Assembly: GCA_028688175.1 (NCBI GenBank)
Contig: JAQTYS010000009.1
Coordinates: forward strand, 1 to 18,118
Direction of reading: 5' to 3'
Source of the DNA: Methanothrix sp.
GTDB lineage: Archaea; Halobacteriota; Methanosarcinia; Methanotrichales; Methanotrichaceae
DNA length: 18,118 bases
The notes below the pieces were generated by a model. That model had not been told where the DNA came from, made no database searches, and saw only the letters and a program-made list of their open reading frames with translations. The translations under genes were made by a program, and so were the position numbers. Shown here piece by piece: positions 12,683 through 18,118 of the stretch (position 1 is the first letter of the stretch; each line of letters opens with the position of its first letter).

Positions 12683-14002
12683 ATGCGTAGAAATATAATT
12701 CGAAAAGTACTAAGTATTTTTATGCTAATTTTAATGTCAACGTTGGCATTTAGCATGGATTCGTTCAACTATTCCAACAATACGAGCATTTCCTATGAAA
12801 GATCATCCTCCATTCTAATGCAATTTTCCCAGAGCTTCAGCAACCAATCTATCTATCCGAATATTCAAGGCCAAAGCCCCTCTATTGATGGACTAGAAAC
12901 CGTATACAACGAATCCGTCGGCCTCCTTGCCCCAGGAACCTGGAATTATCGTGGCGGCTACATATTAGGGGATGTAAGCATTCTCGGACCCTGGACAAGC
13001 GGAGGCGCTACCAGGATATATGCTCGTGGTGGAGACAATGCCCTCTGGGTATACACTTATCCTAATGGGCCCTGGACTTGTCTAAGTGGATTAATTACCT
13101 CCAAGCCCACAGCAGGATACGATATAAACGGGAAAACTCATGTCATGGTCCGCGGAGGAGACGGTGCCCTCTGGGATAACATTGACGGCGTCTGGTATTC
13201 TTTGGGCGGCTACATAAATGCGGAGACGCCAAGTATTAGCTTTTCTTGGGATCCTAGCGATTCAAATTACCTCCAGATAGGTGTACGTGGAGGAGATAAT
13301 GGCCTATGGCTGAAAAAAATGAACATAAATGATCGATTGAGATCGTGGCAGAGCCTTGGTGGATTAATCACATCTGGTCCAATAGTTCTACAGGATCCGA
13401 ATGTTGCCAATACCTTGAGAATAGTAGTCAGAGGATTTGATAATGCCCTCTGGATTAGAACATTAAAAGTAACAGATAACTCCGGCTCGTGGACATCATT
13501 AGGAGGGTGGCTTCGTACCGAGCCAGTGGCCAAATTCGAGACTTATGGACTAAGGTATCCTGCAACATATGGAAGCACAACGTATTACCTCTACTCCAAG
13601 TTGATAACCGCCGTCATTGGCAACGATAATGCCCTTTGGGTCAATATCTATAATATAGGAAGCGGAAATGCAAACTGGTGGTATTTAGGTGGAAATACCG
13701 CCTCTAAACCCGATATCGTTCGCCCCTATTTAGAGCATTGGTCTGCCGAGTACGATATCTACGGTAATATCATTGGCTTCAGCATAGCGGAACCTCGTTA
13801 TATCGTCGTAAAAGGGACCGACAATGCACTGTGGGACATAGAAATAACAGGAACTAGATTTAAAACGTACTCCACTTTTGAAGTATCGAATACATGGACC
13901 TATCTTGGTGGCTATATAACAAATAACCCTATCTTCGGATCGTCTAAGTGGGTAAGCGTAAGAGGGGGTGATGGAGCATTGTGGACGTATAACAGCTTGT
14001 GA
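12683..14002 (+). CDS. Secreted seven-bladed beta-propeller, tectonin/PLL-lectin (DUF346) type
   Basis: A 439-residue exported protein. Residues 1-24 are a signal peptide (MRRNIIRKV, then a hydrophobic core). A Ser/Asn-rich linker with N-glycosylation sequons runs to about 80. The rest is seven repeats of about 42-65 residues, each with a W-x-x-LGG-type strand (first at Trp87) and a (R/K)GxDxALW strand (at 115, 157, 202, 250, 312, 377 and 427). The count of seven and the fact that the chain starts on one half-repeat and ends on the other suggest a closed seven-bladed propeller sealed by N- and C-terminal strands. Relatives such as the PLL lectins bind sugars between blades; ligand here unknown. 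Blades 5 and 6 carry insertions. The gene is more AT-rich than its neighbours, which may reflect transfer. Confidence 0.85.
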   Translation: MRRNIIRKVLSIFMLILMSTLAFSMDSFNYSNNTSISYERSSSILMQFSQSFSNQSIYPNIQGQSPSIDGLETVYNESVGLLAPGTWNYRGGYILGDVSILGPWTSGGATRIYARGGDNALWVYTYPNGPWTCLSGLITSKPTAGYDINGKTHVMVRGGDGALWDNIDGVWYSLGGYINAETPSISFSWDPSDSNYLQIGVRGGDNGLWLKKMNINDRLRSWQSLGGLITSGPIVLQDPNVANTLRIVVRGFDNALWIRTLKVTDNSGSWTSLGGWLRTEPVAKFETYGLRYPATYGSTTYYLYSKLITAVIGNDNALWVNIYNIGSGNANWWYLGGNTASKPDIVRPYLEHWSAEYDIYGNIIGFSIAEPRYIVVKGTDNALWDIEITGTRFKTYSTFEVSNTWTYLGGYITNNPIFGSSKWVSVRGGDGALWTYNSL

Positions 14003-14347
14003 ACATAACGTTAAATTCTAAAAAGTGAAGCGACCCTTCCGAGTTTACAATGAGTTATTCAATGCCATCGCCTCGGAAAGGTCGGTCAGGGCCGAAAAGA
14101 GTTCTTGACTGCTCCCATGTCTTATGTCATGAAATTGAGCCCGGGCGCCCTCAACGCCGGGCAGGCTTGGAAAAACCATGCAATAAACGGCTTATGGAGC
14201 TGGCTGGCTTCAAGGAAATTCCAATATGGCAAATTACTTTTTGCCATGCTAGCCTGCGTCTTTGCGCAGCTGGCGGGCGCGTGCAGGACCGCAGAAGAGC
14301 ATGATTCTAGCTCATCTTTAGCCGCAAGCCCTGATGCTAGCAAACTC
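14003..14347. other. Spacer without a convincing gene
   Basis: The 345 bases between the convergent propeller and protease genes hold no recognisable gene. A GTG at 14025 opens a 27-codon frame (VKRPFRVYNELFNAIASERS...) that stops at 14106. From TTG 14105 another frame continues into the protease gene on the opposite strand. Together they could be a frameshifted remnant. A copy of the 32-base hairpin repeat lies at 14139-14170. Confidence 0.5.
14139..14170 (-). repeat. 32-base GC-rich hairpin repeat, copy 2
   Basis: On the minus strand it begins CCAAGCCTGCCCGGCG and ends GGGCGCCCGGGC, 28 of 32 bases identical to the copy at 11543-11574, including the first 16 in a row. The stem GCCCG-GCG with CGC-C-CGGGC is kept while loop bases vary. 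It lies about 180 bases past the protease stop on the strand that would be its transcript's 3' region. Confidence 0.6.
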
Positions 14348-17300
14348 TCAGATAACAACCGCCGTGCTCTTCTCCATCTGCACCCCGTCGGCTCCGCCCA
14401 GCTTGACCACCGGAATTTTGGAAACACTGCTCTTCGCCGCAGTTTCCGCCTCGAATGCCTGCGGGTCCATGTCCTCCGAACTCCAGGCATCATTTTTTGC
14501 CTCTATTCCCCTTCCCTCTCGGCTCAGGACCAGATCCACCAGATGCACCGCTGAGACCTCCCCCTGCCTTATAAATGACGTGGGATCAAACTGTAGCAGC
14601 ATGGTGGCATTTCCGGCAGACAGATCGCCTTTTGTGCTCCCCTCTCCTATTTCGTCCCCGGCATCATCTACAATAATGCCCTGCAATTCATAACGGCCTG
14701 GCTTGGTGACAGTCACATTCACACCGATGGCTATGGCGGAGCTGCTCGTTTGGTTCAGATATTCGCCGGTGAGATAGGCGGCAGGCGGCTGAAATTCTTT
14801 TGGCTGCCGGTTTATGAGAATCTCTTTGTCGAATCGATCGATGTAGTTTCCACTGCCATCATAGAGAATGAGATTTTGAATTCGCATCGGCCCGCACTTG
14901 CCATATCTCCAAATATCGGTGCCGCTGGCATTGACAAATATACTTCCGCTCTCATTGAGCGCAAAGCTTCTATCTATTGCCCCAATCCAGTTACCGTTGC
15001 AGTCTACCACCACCCCTTTTAGACGAAACTCTCCCGGCGCGCTGATGTTCAGGCCAAATCCCAAGGAAAGCACATCAATGAGGCCGTCGTTGTCGAGGTC
15101 TAAGGTCTCTTCTTTCGTAAGTCCCGCCAACCTGGTGCCGGCAATGGTCACACTTACCGGAATCTCAAAGGTATGGCTGTCCGAAGAGATCTTGATGTAC
15201 CCATCCAGCCTGGGAAGAGAGGTGCCTTCCGGTATGCTGAGGTTGGCCTGCACAGTCCCATTGGAGTCGCTCTTCAATTGTTGCGGACCACTGGTTGTGA
15301 TCCAGCTCCAATTCTCCTCGACATATTCCTTGATACGAACCCTGAAAGGCTTTCCTTCCATGGGAACATTGTATCCGTAAACCTTCAGCGTCCAGTTGCC
15401 ATACTCAGGATTGCTGATCTCCAGTGGACCGAGATTATCTGCCCCCAAAGCAGCATTTTCCTCACTGGCCGTGCCCCTGGGATTCTCAAAGACCAGGGCA
15501 ACCTCGCTCTCGTTATTGTCATCCAGGGAACTTAACTCTGCCGAGATCTTCTTTGTGCTCTCTGTGACATTTACAGTCTTATTCCACATTTCTTTATATC
15601 CCACATGTCCCTCGAATTCCAAAACCGTAGTGTCCTCAATCATCCCGGTGTAACTGAGGTTTTGCAGAGACAGACCGAGATTTCTTATGGAGAACTGCGT
15701 TTTGCTGCTAGTGCCGGATGATTGCGACTCCAGGCTCCAGCGCATGGGATAAGTCTCTAAATGAGATCGTTCTACCTGCAGCGTGTAGTTTGCAGGGATA
15801 GTTGCGTTCTCACTGTGCACTGCAATAAGCCATCTTCCCGAAGTGGGGCCTGTTATCTTCCTGTTGGCCCGCCGGATGGTCGTCTCACCTGCATCCGTCT
15901 CACTGGAGTTAATTTCGCCGGCATTTTCACCGGTATAATACTCGCTGGTAGGGGAGAGCAGGAACAGATCGAGGTTTGTGTCCTGCTGCCACTTTAATGA
16001 CGCTTCAAACTCAGTTGTTCCTGGCTTCATCTCCAGGTAGTAGTAATGCCATTGGCTCCCGTTAAGCGATCCGGTGCTATTGGCCATCCCTCGAGATATA
16101 TTCAAGGGCATGGCCACATTCACACTGATGGGAATTTGCAGAATATTCATGTTTTCGTTTGCGATCTCAATGCTGCCGTTATATAGGCCCGGAGCGGTAT
16201 CCTGCGGCACACTTATCGATGCCGCAAAGACCTTTTGATCATTGGCCAAAACAGTCTTCGGCAAGAGCTGTAAGCTTATCCAATCAGCCACCTCTCCTTG
16301 CACAGACGTTTTGAGGTCTTTCATCTCCTGATCGGAAAAGAACACAAAACGCAAGTTCCAGTCTTCATCTCCTGGAGCCAGCGCATAAATCTTCTTTTGC
16401 GGCCTGTCTGCGCCCGTATCCAGCCCAACATATACTCCTTTTCCCGCAGGCAGATATGCCCATCGACCGGCCGTCCAGCGATCCGGAATCACTGCGCAGA
16501 TATTGCTATTACTATTATTTGTCAGAAGCTCATAAGAAGAGAGTGCATCGATCATTCCGCCGCCCTGATAGTACTCTTCGTAACTCTCACCCAGAGTGCT
16601 GCTCAGTTTAGCTGCTCCCCTGGTCATGGCCGCCTTAACGCCAGCCGCGCTGAGATTTCGGTCGGCTTGTAAGAGGAGTGCTGCCAATCCCGCCGCTACC
16701 GGTGCGGAAAGACTGGTCCCCGACTCGCGGGAATAATAGATATCCACGGGGCTTGGCCGTTTCACGCTGACGGGCACAATGGAGATGATATCAACGCCCG
16801 GTGCCACAACGTCCGGCTTGATTCGATCGTCCCTGGTTGGCCCTGAACCGGAAAAGCTGGCGATGTGGCCATTGGCATCCGTGGCTCCCACGGTGATTAC
16901 CTTTACACCATCACCCGGAGAGTCGATCAAACCAGGCGGCAGCGCCAGGACAATAGGAACAAGGAGATAATAAACATCCTTTTTAGCGCTGTCTGTCTGG
17001 GATAATTTGACTGGAGATTTGCTTTTGCCAACCTGGCTGCTGGTGGTTCCTGACACCTGGCCCCCGGTTTCGCTGCTGTTGCGATTGCCTGCCGCTACGC
17101 AGACCACGACTCCGGCACTTGCCGCATTATCCGCAGCCATGGTAATGGGCGGGTTGGTCTCGCCCAGATTTATGCCGCCCAGGCTGAGGCTGAGGACATC
17201 TGCCCCATTGTAAACGGCCCACTCAATTCCTGCTATGATATCCGATACCTTGCCGTCCCCTTTGCCATCTATCACCTTGACACTGATCAGCTTAGCTCCG

Positions 17301-17980
17301 GGAGCAATTCCCTTATAGCTTCCATTGGACGCCGCGCCTGAGCCGGCAATGATTCCTGCCACCATTGTTCCGTGTCCCAGCAGATCGTCCGCTGTGATCT
17401 CATCCGCCAGGAAATTCTTCTCGGCTACTACCTTGCCTATCAGGTCCGGATGATTTTTATCGATCCCGGAATCAATTACTGCCACGGTTATTCCCGTGCC
17501 ATCGATTCCCTTCTCCCAGAGCTTATCTGCCTTTATGACTTGGGCCGGAGAACGGTATCCCTCTATCTTTACATCGTTCATTGATGAATCCGAAGATGAG
17601 TTATTGTCGCTTAATGCTGCTTGAGTTATGCCATCAAAATAGATTCCCGATACCCATTCGCTTTCTGCCATCTTTCTTATAGCTCTGCTTGTAGCTTGCC
17701 CTGCGAGCCCAGGTATTAGTTGAAATCTGTATTTGACAGAAAGATCGTTAGAAATTAGATTATATGGAGCACCTGCATTGAGCATCACAATCACAGGGAT
17801 CTTTTCCCCAGGTGTCTTTTCATATTCCATGGCAGCCAGCAATTCCACAAGCCTGGAATCAATCTTCTGGTCGGCAGCAGAAGAAGGCGTGGCTGCCTGT
17901 GCAGAGAATGTCTGCACGGATGATAGGACTGCCAGAATTATGCATATAGCTAAAATGGTAATTAAAATATTTCTATTCAT
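14348..17980 (-). CDS. Secreted subtilisin-family (S8) serine protease, multidomain
   Basis: A 1210-residue exported protease. Residues 1-30 are a signal peptide ending near QAA. Residues 40-150 look like an inhibitor-type propeptide (GEKIPVIVMLNAG). The S8 domain (about 155-480) has an intact catalytic triad: Asp170 in VAVIDSGID, His203 in GHGTMVAG, Ser423 in GTSLSAPVAAG, plus oxyanion Asn299 in AAGNRNS. About 55 residues separate Asn299 from GVKVITVGA, well over the usual spacing, including a hydrophobic patch (YYLLVPIVLALPPGL). Residues 630-740 resemble a PPC-type domain; further beta-sandwich modules run to the end. No PGF-CTERM or membrane anchor ends the chain, so it is probably released or held non-covalently. 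ATG 17980 follows a GGTGGGG purine stretch. Many N-x-S/T sequons fit an extracellular site. Confidence 0.95.
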   Translation of the reverse strand: MNRNILITILAICIILAVLSSVQTFSAQAATPSSAADQKIDSRLVELLAAMEYEKTPGEKIPVIVMLNAGAPYNLISNDLSVKYRFQLIPGLAGQATSRAIRKMAESEWVSGIYFDGITQAALSDNNSSSDSSMNDVKIEGYRSPAQVIKADKLWEKGIDGTGITVAVIDSGIDKNHPDLIGKVVAEKNFLADEITADDLLGHGTMVAGIIAGSGAASNGSYKGIAPGAKLISVKVIDGKGDGKVSDIIAGIEWAVYNGADVLSLSLGGINLGETNPPITMAADNAASAGVVVCVAAGNRNSSETGGQVSGTTSSQVGKSKSPVKLSQTDSAKKDVYYLLVPIVLALPPGLIDSPGDGVKVITVGATDANGHIASFSGSGPTRDDRIKPDVVAPGVDIISIVPVSVKRPSPVDIYYSRESGTSLSAPVAAGLAALLLQADRNLSAAGVKAAMTRGAAKLSSTLGESYEEYYQGGGMIDALSSYELLTNNSNSNICAVIPDRWTAGRWAYLPAGKGVYVGLDTGADRPQKKIYALAPGDEDWNLRFVFFSDQEMKDLKTSVQGEVADWISLQLLPKTVLANDQKVFAASISVPQDTAPGLYNGSIEIANENMNILQIPISVNVAMPLNISRGMANSTGSLNGSQWHYYYLEMKPGTTEFEASLKWQQDTNLDLFLLSPTSEYYTGENAGEINSSETDAGETTIRRANRKITGPTSGRWLIAVHSENATIPANYTLQVERSHLETYPMRWSLESQSSGTSSKTQFSIRNLGLSLQNLSYTGMIEDTTVLEFEGHVGYKEMWNKTVNVTESTKKISAELSSLDDNNESEVALVFENPRGTASEENAALGADNLGPLEISNPEYGNWTLKVYGYNVPMEGKPFRVRIKEYVEENWSWITTSGPQQLKSDSNGTVQANLSIPEGTSLPRLDGYIKISSDSHTFEIPVSVTIAGTRLAGLTKEETLDLDNDGLIDVLSLGFGLNISAPGEFRLKGVVVDCNGNWIGAIDRSFALNESGSIFVNASGTDIWRYGKCGPMRIQNLILYDGSGNYIDRFDKEILINRQPKEFQPPAAYLTGEYLNQTSSSAIAIGVNVTVTKPGRYELQGIIVDDAGDEIGEGSTKGDLSAGNATMLLQFDPTSFIRQGEVSAVHLVDLVLSREGRGIEAKNDAWSSEDMDPQAFEAETAAKSSVSKIPVVKLGGADGVQMEKSTAVVI

Positions 17981-18055
17981 ACTTAACCAAACCCCACCTA
18001 ACGATTTATCCCCGGGCTATACCCTAAAATCACATCTGATTGATGTAAGTAGATA

Positions 18056-18118
18056 ATGCTAAATAAACCTGTGGTACTTCTAGGATGGATGATGCTGGAA
18101 TGGCTGGTTTCCTATCTG
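18056..18118 (+). CDS. Possible start of a gene running off the right edge (partial)
   Basis: An ATG at 18056 opens 21 codons without a stop to the window edge, reading MLNKPVVLLGWMMLEWLVSY and so hydrophobic. It would be divergent from the protease. The minus strand also has a short open end here (stop at 18092-18094), so either could be right; nothing identifies a family. Confidence 0.2.
   Translation, partial: MLNKPVVLLGWMMLEWLVSYL

Noticed and set aside
14122..14493. Minus-strand frame overlapping the 3' end of the protease gene and the spacer
   Set aside because: It is Arg/Ser/Ala-rich and mostly overlaps the confident subtilase coding sequence in another frame; no family features.

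Overview
This window looks like a stretch of chromosome from a euryarchaeon, most likely a methanogen of the Methanothrix (Methanosaeta)/Methanosarcinales type. The placement is inferred from gene content and signals, not from a marker gene. Supporting signs are an archaeal HVO_0476-family zinc-finger gene next to pcm, a cobalamin/Fe-S QueG-like protein and radical SAM proteins. Others are a PGF-CTERM-like C-terminal sorting signal, TATA boxes about 26 bases before start codons (leaderless mRNAs) and SD sequences matching the archaeal 16S tail. No rRNA, tRNA, CRISPR array, intact insertion sequence or phage gene was seen.

Layout. 1-592: the tail of an unknown gene and a small CoA-binding protein. 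621-2682 (minus): a compact metal-resistance-like operon, CDF cation exporter > universal stress protein > TetR regulator, with a perfect 19-bp palindrome in its promoter that is the obvious operator candidate. 2796-3200 (minus): a small secreted coiled-coil protein with a PGF-CTERM-like tail. 3346-5907 (plus): a polyprenyl diphosphate synthase overlapping a radical SAM gene by 28 bases, followed 25 bases later by a small lipoprotein. 5977-8705 (minus): HVO_0476-type zinc-finger protein > protein-L-isoaspartate methyltransferase > cofactor-independent phosphoglycerate mutase, with a leaderless promoter in front.

8886-10462 (plus): a small Cys-containing protein, a four-helix membrane protein from a leaderless GTG start, and a small two-helix membrane protein that may be the remnant of a longer broken gene. 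10484-12525 (minus): a radical SAM protein and a QueG-like 2[4Fe-4S] protein, separated by a GC-rich spacer with two hairpins. 12683-14002 (plus): a secreted seven-bladed beta-propeller of the tectonin/PLL-lectin (DUF346) type. 14348-17980 (minus): a 1210-residue secreted subtilisin-family protease with a long beta-rich C-terminal half.

How it fits together. The window mixes housekeeping genes (gpmI, pcm) with cell-surface genes: a PGF-CTERM-like protein, a lipoprotein, a propeller lectin and a subtilase. The best leads for something undescribed are the prenyl synthase/radical SAM pair (possible modified isoprenoid), the self-regulated CDF-Usp-TetR operon, and a 32-base hairpin repeat found in two spacers (28 of 32 bases identical). 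I saw nothing that amounts to a clearly new defence or mobile system.
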